This document shows, one piece after another, positions 48,270 to 60,114 of a stretch of 64,000 nt of DNA. The notes under the pieces are model-generated. The model did no database searches. It saw nothing but the letters and a program-made list of their open reading frames with translations, and had not been told where the DNA came from. The DNA is from Steromphala cineraria (lineage: Eukaryota; Mollusca; Gastropoda; Trochida; Trochidae): contig OU744730.1 of NCBI GenBank assembly GCA_916613615.1, positions 5,239,582 through 5,303,581 of the forward strand. Reading direction: 5' to 3'. The stretch's first letter is position 1; each line of letters begins with the position of its first letter. A program made the translations under genes and the position numbers.

Positions 48270-49112
48270 CTAGGACTGCCGCGGCAGTACTTAGGTCTTC
48301 AAGATTCCTCTTTGACCTTCACATACTGTTTGACTTTCACATGCATGTTTGACCTTCACATGCATGTTTGTTAAAGAGGTTTCAAACATACCAAGCAAAA
48401 CACCACTTTTGCATATGCAAAGTTTGACCCTTCCTCCTGACTGGAAGTGACTGTTCGCGAGCGATTTTATTCTTTGATCTTGAAGACCTTGCTCATGTCT
48501 AAGTCTCATGCAAAAATCATTAAGTTGTATGGTCTGGTTTTTGAGTTATGTGCCCTTGAAGTTGGCGATTTTGAGATTTTGGTCAACTTTGAAAGGTCAC
48601 AGCACAAAAAGTATTAATGTTAACACCATTAAACGACATCGCTTTTATGTACAATACTTCAGCTACATTAAGTATAAATTTCAGCTCTCTAGTGCAAGTA
48701 TCTTCAGAGGAGTAGACTTTTAAAGGCGGGTGGGGTCGGAAACGGTCGAAAATACACTGAAAGCAAGATGGCGGACAAACCACGTGACCTACGAATTTGT
48801 CCTGATTTCCTTTTTTTCATTATTTATGATCGCGCTTCTTTTTAAAAAAAATTTAAGTCTCTAAGTGCATTTTGAAAAAAAAATCAATGTTAAATTTTCG
48901 ATTTTGGACCCTTAATGAACGAACCGATTTTGCCCAAAAGCTTCGCATGTCGATTCCAGGGTAAGAGCTATCAACATGCCAAGTTTGGACAAATTTGGAG
49001 CAGCCGTTTGGGCTGCAGCTCGTTCACAAAAAAAGTACAAATAATAATAATAAAAACCTTGAAGAATAAGTGTAAAAACAATAGGTCTTCCAGACTTTGT
49101 CTTGAAGACCTA
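48270..49112 (-). mobile_element. Helentron/Helitron2-like non-autonomous element, 843 bp
   Basis: Exact insertion relative to module E copy 1, where the flanks 'cattttgaaa' and 'ttattttgattcc' are joined (about 38,682). Asymmetric terminal inverted repeats: 'ttaggtcttcaaga' (48,291-48,304) is subterminal on the left and its complement (49,100-49,113) is terminal on the right. Outside the left repeat lies a perfect 14-nt palindrome 'actgccgcggcagt' (48,275-48,288) ending in CCTAG when read on the minus strand. Read that way, insertion is between T and T. This combination (one terminal and one subterminal repeat, a hairpin beyond the inner one, T-T target, no duplication) is the described layout of Helitron2/Helentron elements. 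The right end also forms an 8-bp hairpin (49,083-49,090 with 49,104-49,111). Short tandem 'ttgaccttcacatgcatg' units lie at 48,315-48,370. No Rep/helicase coding is present. Confidence 0.8.
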
Positions 49113-50446
49113 ATTATTTTGATTCCATTTCAACAACCAACTATCATATATCGTAACTTTCTTGTTTGGTTAAAATTCCAAAATGAAGTGTAGTTAGCAG
49201 ACAAATAAAAGTTGGTGAGATCAATGTGAAAGTAAAGGTCCATGAATTGAGAAGTGCTAAATTAACAATTATTCAAAACTTCTACATGTAATTTAATTTT
49301 AAACTATTTCAATAAATTTCCAAGCCATTTAATAAACTTCAGCATTGAAACAATACTGAAATAAATAGTAAATTAAAATAAACTGAAATAAATTAATTTA
49401 GTAAATGTTTTGGACATATAGGCGCACATCGAGCTATGTTTCTTTAACTCTCAGTTTAACATGTAAAATAACTTGATAATTTTAATCAGTTGAGTTTAGG
49501 CAGACAAACAGAGGGGCATCTGCAGTATAAAAACATGCGTTTGCAATGATGGATTCTTTATTGGAGTTTGATGCCTGACACAAAAAGGATTTTGTTCTCG
49601 GTAAGGAAACCTCGTGAGAAATCATGAAGTGATGATATATGATGATGGAATACAGTGCTTGAGATAGTCTTTGTTTGCAGGACATTAAAGATTTTAGATT
49701 TCTTTTATGGTACATCTACCTGATGTTTAGTATCAAAATTTATTGACAGGGACATTTTCTGTTCGAATCTTAGTTTATACTCTCATCAGAATCCTAGAGC
49801 AATCAACAAAGTGGTGGCTATGAAATGAATCGTGATGGAATGTAGGTCCTTGAGACCTCAGGCCTAGGGGTTTCTTTTCATTGAATCTGGTCTAGATATT
49901 GAGCTTATCCAATTCAATCCCTCTTTCAATTGCTTTCCACTAAATGTTCCTTTAGTATGACCTCTCACTAACTGTTGTTAAGATCATTTTATACCAATTG
50001 TATCTCTTGACAGTAGTAAAATGGCAATACATATACTGGTAAGGTTACAACCATAAAACTATATTTCTGCATGCAGTTGGTTCATGTATAATGTTGGTTT
50101 GGAACCAACACTGAATACATTCTGGGGAAAGAGGACAACTGCTTGCAGGAAGAGTTATTTCAATTTACCTTATTTTGGATAAACATGGGGACGGTTGTTA
50201 TAAACTTCGTAGCATTGTGTATGTTATCAAAAACATATTTCTTTTTCCTTTGTATTTTTCATATTTTCTCTAAAATTACTTTTACACTTTTCACAAATGC
50301 GATACATTGCCATTATCCTCTATATAAATGCACATTAAGAACATCACTTTATTCTCTATTGAATTACGTAAATTGATAAATATTTTTGAAATTTATGTCA
50401 TCACATAAAATTACAATAGATAAGAGGAGATTTTAACTGGAATGAG

Positions 50447-51167
50447 CACACAAAACAAACGTATGAGAAAACATTTTACGGAAACTCAGTAAGGCATCTT
50501 TAATTAGAGTTTCCATCATGATATTTTATTGACACAAATGAATACTAAACATTCCTCAAACTGCCAGAAATGCTTCAATTAATATAGATGCAACGTTTTT
50601 AAATAGTGAGTATTAATAAATTTGATGTCAACTGCAACTTACATGTCACATGTAACTTTCTTTTTCGTTACTTACAGTAGCAAACTACTAGTAGTTAACA
50701 AAGGTATCTTGAAAATGTGTCGGTAAATTGCAAGACCTATCTGGAAAAAATAGGGCAATTCTTTATGGTATCTTATTCGTCTACTGTAATCCAGTAGAAA
50801 AATGAGATATTCGACAGTCCAAAGGTAATACAGACATATTCTTTATCAGATTAATAAAGTCAGAAACTAAAATGATCAACATATTTAGTAGCATCATGGA
50901 GAACAGTAAAACTATGCGATGGTAATTAATAATCATGAGACAAAAAAGTCTAAAATACTTACACGAAGCCGAAATAACAGGATACTGCATTGGTAAATTA
51001 CAACATATCAATGGAGCTCAGGATTCGTTATGCTGTGAAGTCATTAAGGGAAACATGATCATTTATAACCTCCTCGATAATTAACTGTCGATCAAACAAT
51101 ATGATATTAATTGAGACTTTGTCATTTAATCTGTGAAAATCAGTACATTCAGACGTTGGGACATTTT
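50447..51167. other. A+T-rich DNA, nothing recognised
   Basis: First unique sequence after the segmental duplication. It holds only chance frames. Confidence 0.4.
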
Positions 51168-51307
51168 TTACTGGTCAGTACACTTTTTAATGTATTATTC
51201 AATACATGAATATTGTCTTTTCTTTGCTCAACGTCATTCTCTCCCCACAGAGGCAGATCAAGTCATGAAATGTTGAATAATACATTTATAAGTGTACCGA
51301 CCAGTAA
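51168..51307. mobile_element. Short TIR element, 140 bp
   Basis: Inverted ends of about 40 bp: 'ttactggtcagtacac' on the left and 'gtgtaccgaccagtaa' on the right, continuing inward through 'atgtattattcaa'. The centre carries 'ctctccccacagaggcagat', a motif also found at 54,980 and inverted at 55,310 and 18,230. No target duplication is clear. Confidence 0.7.
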
Positions 51308-52250
51308 CAAAGTTATCACTTTTTAGAAAGATTACCATATAAAGTGATGATACCCAGTGTATTATGTATGTAGCTGACTACGAGATTTGAGGGAAGAAGT
51401 GTGACTCTACAACGAATATGTACAGTGTGAGAGATGTGTCTTTCAGTTGGCTTTTAGTTATTCCTTCATAGATATAATATGTTTGTGTACGACAATGAGC
51501 AGTGAAGAGCAAACAAAATATTGGATTACACAAAATGTAACATAGTATTCTGAATTTACTTTGTTAAATTCAAAACCTTTACAACGGTAACAGTACATTT
51601 TGCTACGAGTTTAATCAAAAACATAATAAAATAGTAATCGTTATGTATATGAAGGAACTTGGACTGTATTTGTGTTCTCTGTATTTAATAAACGCTTAAT
51701 GCACTCATTCTCCTATAAAATGTACAAAAGGTTTTCACTACACTTTTTTGTGATTTCGCATCTATAAAAATGGTATGAGAAGCATTTGATTATCGCATGA
51801 TAGTTGCAGAAGTTTGAACGACTTTGTGGTGTCTGGTTTATTTTGTTTTAATAACATATCTTTGTTTAATTTTATCAAGGTTTTAAATGTTGTCAACGTG
51901 TAAAAATAAGAGTCATTTATAGACATCGAATATATCTCGTATTTCTATAAACAGTTATATTTTGTCAAAAAAAAATTCTTAAAAATTATTTATCAGAAAC
52001 GTTTTTGTAAACAAGTTCAAAAACAGTTAGAATTATTCGTTAACTATTGGATAACCTCTTGTCTCTCTTATTATTAGAGTACGACTTCAAAATTCTTAAA
52101 TATTTGAAAAAGGAAATCATAATAATAAACATTAGGTATGAACATTCTTTTGTACATGTACCTCAATTATGGTCAATTCAATTTGTTATATATAGATATG
52201 ATATTGTAAGTTTATGACTCTGAACTTTTTTTAGCATGGCATTTGACATA
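51308..52250. other. A+T-rich DNA, nothing recognised
   Basis: No supported gene, RNA or repeat. Confidence 0.4.
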
Positions 52251-52315
52251 TATGCGCAATATAAATAGTCTATTATTATTATTATTATTATTATCATTAT
52301 TATTATTATTATGAT
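52251..52315. repeat. (TTA)n microsatellite with GCGC/TATAAA flank
   Basis: 'gcgcaatataaatag' is followed by an interrupted TTA run (52,271-52,312), like the one at 2,040. Confidence 0.8.
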
Positions 52316-52369
52316 ATCAATTGAAGTATCAATAAAACATGTAAATACTCCTCCTCTTCAGTAAACCTA

Positions 52370-52505
52370 GCATCAATTCCAAGGACCTGGCAAAAATAAT
52401 CAATATGAATTACTTCACAGCATCAGTGGTGCTATCACGTATCCTGTCCATTATTCACTGTTTCCGCCCTGCGTCGGATGGTGTGAAGTTATCAATATGG
52501 TCTGT
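52370..52505 (+). repeat. Module E fragment, third locus
   Basis: 'caatatgaattacttcacag', 'gtggtgctatcacgtatcct' and 'tggtgtgaag' match 38,257-38,345 and 47,792-47,880, outside the tandem duplication. Confidence 0.8.
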
Positions 52506-54975
52506 AACTATTTTACTGTCAATGCGATGATGAGATTATTTGTGAAATTTGAATCACTCTCTGAAAAAGGGTTTAATAATATATTTTAAATTGATTTTTT
52601 TAGGTAATTGCTTGGCACATTCCATACACTTACATTATTAAAGCATTGATAATTGGAACAAAACGCATTTAAAACATGAAGTTAAGTTGATCTCTCCAAA
52701 GAACGCTTGTCAAAACAAATGCCCGATATTGCCTACGAATGCTGTAATGTAAATTATCTTATGAAGTAAATATATCAATGTAACTTTTCTGAAGAAAAGA
52801 TTATGTACTGTTAAATGTTCTCTTGTCATTTTTAGAAACAGAAAATACATCGGTGTTGTGCCAACTAAATGAATTCTAATTTGTCTGACAACACAGACAT
52901 TAATTATTGCATTTGTGACATATTGGATAGTTGTAAATTGCGATTTGGGGAAATTAACTGGTAAATCAATTTAAAAAACTTTAATATCTTTTCTCTGAAC
53001 AAACTTTGTTACCCTTAATCAATACTTTAAAGGAGGCTCACGAAATGGCTTTTTAGGTGCCAAATAATACATCTCAATCGTAATGAGATAAAGGGTACGT
53101 TCTTTAATAGATATCATTAATGATTGATTATTATTTTGAAAGAAGGTAACTGCAGGTTGTAACATGCACATGGTTGATCGATTTTTATATTTTTCACTGT
53201 TTGATTTAAATTCAATTTAATTTTATTTTCTCTTTACACAAGTTCAGTTATTTTTTATTTTGAATCTATATGCTAATAATTCCGGTCCATGAAACATCTT
53301 CACTTAAATTATGTTGTTTTTGTTATCTTAATTTCAGGACAATGTATTTGTTAAGATGCAGAGACATAGGGACAGACTCTAGAAACGAATCAACAAAAAT
53401 GTGTCCTACGGTACATGTAGATGTCCCTTGTGTAAGATCAAGGGATATATTCTTGTATGCTCTATAACCGTCAACTACATGATGTTACAATGCTTTTACA
53501 TTATTTATTAACATCACAGACGATGAGGTCATAAACATGATGACGTCCATTCCTGTACAATCATCACATTATACTCCTGTTCCTATCTTGCTTGCTGGTA
53601 TGTTTTATTTAATAAATCCCGACATGGGTATGTTTATATTTTTTTAAAGAATGTTTTCCTCCGTGCACATCACTAGCCAAACAAGTTTTAAATGCCTTTT
53701 TGTGGTGTCATGTTCATGAGTTCATAACATTGTGACGCTAAACGTTTGTGATGTCATGTCTACTTGCTGACTTGGCATTTTCAATATCTTCCGTCAAAAC
53801 GATATCTTCTTTGGAAAACGCACTATCTAATTTGCATGTTTGTAATCAGTCTAGATGTAAATTTTAATACACCAGTCAAGGGACGCGAATAATGTTTAAT
53901 AGTGTTTCATAGTCCATTCATTTCTCTGTCATGGTTGTAGTGAAACATCAATTTGAATAAACAAGATGTTAATATCCTAGACATTTATTATGTGATATTA
54001 CATTCGATACAAAGTTAGTGCTAATTAAACATCAAGACGAATTATTAACAATATTGAATGTAAAAATACATTTTGCATTAAACAGATTAAAATATTTATT
54101 TTATTTTAATCGAGAGAATGAGTGAGTAAGGTTTAAGGTGTTGTCAGCAATATTTCAGAATTTCAACACATGACAATACTATTGTGACGATACTTCTAAA
54201 GACATTAGGCAAAGTGAATACTTGATGTTAGACTTCGTTTGTGATGTTATTTATTTCACGATTAGAGTGCATTGTTTGAAATCGGCTGGCAGAGATTGCT
54301 GGATCTTCATTTGCGTAGAACACAGATTTGTATGAAGTAATAGAATTCTAATTCAATACACAAACTCTCCTTATTGTGTTTAAGGACAACATAAGTGTTC
54401 AAATACATCTTGCTTTGATTAAGAAGATCTTTTGAAAACATCATTGTTAGCATGGTCTCATCGATTGATTACCCTTTTTATGATATTACCAAGTTGGGTT
54501 TGTGAGAGAATAAAGTTGTATGATCATAATGGAAATTTCCAGGATCGAAAATTGTCTTCCTGGATAATCGTGCGACGTCACTCAAAAGTAAAATGAGATC
54601 GCTGTATGGACTCTTGAGGCTAAAAGTTTTTAAATGAAGAGTTAATGTATTGAGCTCTCTAAAGGTGAAAACCTTCGATTATGTATTTCTTATTTTTAAT
54701 ACTAACTTTGATGTGACGAACTTGTTAACAAAAATAACTTATTTTTTTTTTTTGCTCCAGCAACTTAATGTGTACTTTCTGTTTCTTGTTGTCTAAATGT
54801 TATCAAAGAAGGTCCATATAAACCTATTTAAGGTAATTCATAACATAACATGATAGATGTTTTGCATGGAAAGTCGTTGAAAAAAAGGAAATTCGTAAAT
54901 ACATTTGGTTTGAATAAAGTTGTTTGTTTCTGTAGGTCGAAAGCATGAAGAATATCAAATTCAAGTCTTATTTAA
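52506..54975. other. A+T-rich DNA, one weak exon-like stretch
   Basis: Mostly stop-rich. At 53,337-53,465 a plus-strand open stretch follows an acceptor-like 'cttaatttcag', and the frame ends at 'tctataa'. It has no donor and no recognised product, so it is not called as a gene. Confidence 0.35.
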
Positions 54976-55327
54976 TTCTTCTCCACAGAGGTAGATCAAG
55001 TCTTAAAATGTTGAAAACCCCCTGTTCTCATAAGACCAAATCCGTGTTGTCCGGCATTTTCCCCTGGCGGGAAAAAATGCACTACAATCCATTTGAAATT
55101 CTTTCTCAAATGACAATGCTTCTCGCATTGAAAGTGTGGTTCATAATACAATGCCTTTGCCATGATTTACTAGCACAAATGATGATTTTAGAACAGCGTT
55201 CCTGATTGCACATTTAACTTAGATTGCCATCAATCTGATACTCCAATTCTAGACCACAAACTCGGCTAATTAGAACACAGGCTGTAACAACACTTCATGA
55301 CTTGATCTTCCTCTGTGGGGAGAGAAT
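54976..55327. repeat. Inverted-end element, about 350 bp
   Basis: Left end 'acagaggtagatcaagtctt' (about 54,985) and right end 'cttgatcttcctctgtgggg' (about 55,301-55,320) are inverted copies of one motif, each about 38 bp. The interior includes 'ggcattttcccctggcggga'. The 86-codon frame at 54,945-55,205 has no recognised domain. Confidence 0.55.
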
Positions 55328-58300
55328 GATCTTTTAAATGCATAATCGTTTTTCCACCTCTTGAGATCAGTTTGCATTCAAAGTGTTAAATTACTCAACA
55401 TCCGTAAACTCAATTCAGATAATGGCATTCAAATGTCTGGCACCAAAGTGTTTAATTATTTAAAAGTTGCAGATAGTGTGTTTCAACATAAGTGTAAAAT
55501 TCAATCACTATCTAAGTTGACTGTTTTTGTAATCAGTCTTCGATTCTATTATGATGCATGAATCATAAACCTCGAATTATGTTTCCTTCTTTGATTGGCA
55601 TTCTAGGAGTTGGTGTGATGAACAATAAGGACAATTCTTATGGATGAACAACTTCTTTATTCTGTGTAAGCGACGTTTCGACATAGATTCTAATACAAAT
55701 TGCGTTCGATGGGTATCAACTTGTGTGGCAATAAGTGTCTGATTTGGAGAACAATAAAATAAAATCTAGTCCATCTAGACGGTTTTCAAAAGTGTATTTA
55801 TGAATTGGAAATTGTGAGATGGCCACACTTGATTCCATTTCACCTCGACATGCAGGGGCTTACTATTTTGTCATTTGGGTAACTGTCTCCGATTTAATTC
55901 ATTTTGGTCGATCTTCTCATGGTTGGTCGTAAAATATTGCTAAAATACCACGAATACAGTAAAAATACCTTGAACAAAATGCAGTTTGATATTGCATCTT
56001 TAACAAATGAACTTCTTTGGCTTGACTTGACAACAATAAAAGATGCTGTACATCCAAAATGCTGGCCATAGTGAAAGGAGTTTCCTTACCCCATCTGCTG
56101 TTTATGACGACGTGTGACGTCATCAAGACTATTATAGTTTGGTAGAGCTAGCAGGTGCGAGCCGATTCAATTGATGTGGACCATCAACTGCCGGTCTTCA
56201 GAGTCCAGGAAGTTGCTGTAAGGGTCTGTCAACTGGAATGATAGGACAGAGAACAGAGAATTGCCGAAAATATCCAACAAATCTACTTCTTATTTTAACG
56301 TTTGACATCCCTTAGTGCATTCAATATTTAACACTGTGCAATGTTGCAATTTTATTTATTTATGTTTTTATTTATTAAAAGTCACCAAATCTTTTTGTAA
56401 AAGGACCTTTAACAAATAATCTCGTCAGATTGTCAATGTATGCTGTAAAAACTGACTGTACTGAAGAGCTATTTGTAATAACAACACAATCTGTTGTGGA
56501 TGTTGTTATTGGCGTTTTAGAAGTTGGTGTGCTGAAGTAACACATATTCTATGGAGAGACGTTCAACAAATGAACGCTATTCACATGGGTTTTATTAAAA
56601 GAAGATTGTTATATTGTGAATTGGATAAGATAGAAAAAGAGCTATAGACCTGGAAATATGTATCGCAAGTTTAAAAAGCAAAGGATTTACACTAAATTGA
56701 ATCAAACTGATAGCCTAATGTATTTCACTTATTGAGTCTACATTTGCCGTTTAGGACAAGTGGGCGAATTAGGGAGTTATGACACAGCAAATAGCAGGAA
56801 TGAGTTTGTAATCAATACAAACACAATCCACAACTGACATGACCCTCGTGTTTTATGAGATGTGAACCAGTACTTTTGTCCAAATGGAAAAATAAATGTA
56901 AATCGACATGATATTATTATATTGACACAAAATCATTACCATACTGTAATTGAACTGGAATACAACATTTTCTCCACACTAGCTAATGTCAAAAAATCAT
57001 GATCTTGAACTTAAAACTTGACTACCTCATGTCGGGAGAGAATTCTTGGATGAAGGACTGAGTTATCTATTGAGTGTTAACTCATTAATTTCTGACTTTA
57101 AACAGAACACACAATGTTTATATTGATGGCACAATCAATAATTCTAAATTACCCTTTTACGCAAAGCATCTTAAATCATTACATCCCCTTGAGAATTTTA
57201 ACGCAAATTAACATCTGTTTGTGGTTGGTTGAAAGAATGGGGCTAACAGAAACAAACCAAGTCAACCTTAAGCAAACAACGAAGTTGTGTGTGAAACGGT
57301 AATAGTTGATTGCGCTTCAACACTAATGTAATGTGCTTTATTTATTATTGAGCAAAGTCATGATATAGCATGGCAGTCTCTTTAAGTGTTAATTATTAGC
57401 TGACATGGTTGAAAATTTACCACAGACTGTTGTTGAGAATTGTTTTTAAGAGACTATATATGAGTCTATAAGATATGCAAGACTTTCATACAAGTATACA
57501 GCGAATGTCCTTTTGAATACATTCTTTATGAATTTTAAATAAGTCAATACGTTTAAACACCGTAATGGAGGGGTTTCAACATATAAGTTATAAAGACAGA
57601 CCTCACCTGTAAATAAACAATTTCCGTAAACTTTTTTTTTATGTCAATCAGCGAATTATTCGACGATTATCATTTTTCACCATACAATTATACCATGATA
57701 AACATGATACATCTACCTTCAAAGCATGATTTTTGTAGAAAAGGCTCACAAACATTGCATCCTGTCAAGTTAAAGATGTGGTTAGTTGAAGTGATCTGGG
57801 AATCGGTTCTCGGTGATCATCGCAGGATATAATTAAATTGAGGGTTCTGTTAATATCTTTGACATCTAAATGGAATTAATTGGCATAGCAATATGTTCAT
57901 TATAACACCTCTAGATGTTGTGTCGATATTAATTACAGCCAGGAGATTCCGCAGACCAACTGGCAGCTGTGTCAAGTGATTCATTGGTGTAACTGGGGTC
58001 TCATAAAGTTCTCAGCAGGTTCCGAAGGCATAGCCTTGAAGATCTCACACAGTTATATTTTTGACTTTCAAAGGCACTAATTTTCACGCTGAAATTAGCT
58101 ATTTCAAGGCACATGGGGAAATATGCACTTACCTACACTTTACATCGATAAATACAAAAAAATAATCATTAATAATCATTAACCTGAAATCAATTCATAA
58201 CAATTATAAAAATAAATAGGTAAAAATGGGATAAATAATATGATGTGATACAAGATAATGGTTACATTGGGATTATGAGCAGATTTTTTCATGCACCCTA

Positions 58301-58520
58301 ATCTTTTACCTGCGAACACCTGTGAACGTTCTTTCTCAGCTTAATCTGCAACTTCATGGATTTCTTAAGCACTGTCTAGGCATTTCTACGTTCTGAATTT
58401 CTGTTAAGCATTCCAATCCAATATAATAATTTTTACCCACGTTGTTACTGAAGTGATCAAGTTACACCTGTGCAGTAGTGTCAATTCAACTGCAAGATTT
58501 TTACAAAATGTAGAAGATGA
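55328..58520. other. A+T-rich DNA, possible repeat relic
   Basis: 'gtaagcgacgtttcgacata' near 55,667 resembles a motif common near the ends of invertebrate retroelements, from memory only. The region 56,080-56,240 is less A+T-rich. No reading frame, RNA gene or splice-bounded exon was convincing. Confidence 0.35.
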
Positions 58521-58524
58521 TTAA

Positions 58525-58640
58525 CTCTTTACTGCTTGCAATATGGCCATGCCTCAACCCCTTTCCTGCTTGCCTGGCAAGCACCTGCCATGCCCCTTAC
58601 TGCTTGCAAAATTTAAAAAAAAAAAAAAAAAAAAATTTAA
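58525..58640. repeat. Left end motif array and poly-A
   Basis: Three 14-16-bp copies of 'cc(c)ctttactgcttgc' (58,525-58,539; 58,558-58,573; 58,593-58,607) are followed by a run of about 17 A (58,616-58,635). Confidence 0.8.
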
Positions 58641-60114
58641 ATTAATTCAACTGTTTAAGCAATTTTCATGCCCTTGAATGACTCTTTTGTCAATTCAGAG
58701 CTATTTTTTTGCAATTTTGATATTCAATTGCTCATTATTATTCATTAATTAAAAGGTACAATATCGCAAAGCGGAAAAACATAAATCAGCCATAAAAAAG
58801 AATAAACCATAGATAATACATTTATAATGATTTTATTTAATCTCTTTGATGAATTTTATCAATACTGGCACTAAAATTCCACATATATTCCTGAAGAAAA
58901 TTACACTTATTAGGATGAATATGATGTTTAACCAATAATTGAGGGGAGATAATCCTGTTTGGCTAAAATCAACAAGTTCAATCAGAAGGTGATCTTCAGT
59001 TTTCTCAAAGTAAATCACAATATGAAAGATAACATAACAATAATGTTAGGCACTTTTATAATATATACAATTCTATATCATCAATTTCACCAAATTCAAA
59101 AGTCTACTGCATTGGTAATGTCAATTCTAGACCTGAATGTGTTAAATAATGTCTTTGAAAATGAAAATAACCAGTGTTTCATTTTTTCATTGTAAGCAAA
59201 AAATCATGATATCTATGACACTATCGAGAAATATTTCAAGTCAAATTTAAACAAACTTACAAACCTCCAATTTAGTGAAAATCATTCAACAACTTGTCTT
59301 TATTTGACAATTCTATCTCAAAATTCAAAATTTTCCAGGATTATCTCCCTTGGCAATGAAATCTGTAGATCTCATCTATGTAATAAAAGAATTGAAAGTC
59401 AACCAAAATTGAACCTGATTTCCTTTTTCAAATGCTCATAAATAACCAAAATATGAACTTTAACAAATCCAATGGAACAAAATCCCTTTACTGGCATATG
59501 ATGAGAGCTCATTATGATTGTAAATGTACTGGTATATATGTGTTATTGGCAGATTCTGTTACAGACTCAACCTATGTTATCTGTTTACATTAGTGATACA
59601 AATAAGGACCGGTCAACACATTTACTTTCAAATAACAAATTGTTGCCTTAAATTAACTTAAAAACTGGATCATAACATTAGTAATCATAGACATGGAATA
59701 TAAACTTTTCAAATTTAATCCACTGTAAAAAAAATTTAACCATCAATGCCATCAGCAGGGTATTTATACCTATTTGATACTACAAGCACAAGTATACTGT
59801 ATATTATTAATGGATCATAATCTTGCAAATTCCTAAAAGTCATAACTATGAACTATCAACTGACTTGAAGATGAATTTGCATTTACAAAACTCAATCACC
59901 AATATTAATAAAACCAACAATAGCATAAATTGTTGTTAGATTGTATCAAAGATTTTGATGGCTCCATATTGTTCACATTATGCCTGAATCAAACAGGTGT
60001 GTTCAGTTTTGTTTTTCTTTGAGTTTTTTTCTTCCTAAGTTGACTCCATAAATCTTTTGAGTTAGATAACTCAGCACTGGACTGGATGTGGAATATCACA
60101 GACTGTTTCAATCT

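Larger units (their letters stand above)
44661..50446. repeat. Module E, copy 2 of segmental duplication
   Basis: Direct repeat of 35,340-39,980. It is longer because of about 200 bp of extra sequence near 45,100-45,310, a local tandem duplication near 47,940-48,035 and the Helentron-like insertion at 48,270-49,112. Similarity ends at 'gattttaactggaatgag' (about 50,446). Frames in the E copies track the DNA identity, and several pairs are truncated differently by indels. Confidence 0.9.

Noticed and set aside
53337..53465. Exon after an acceptor-like site
   Set aside because: No donor, partner exon or recognisable product; acceptor-like tracts are frequent in A+T-rich DNA.
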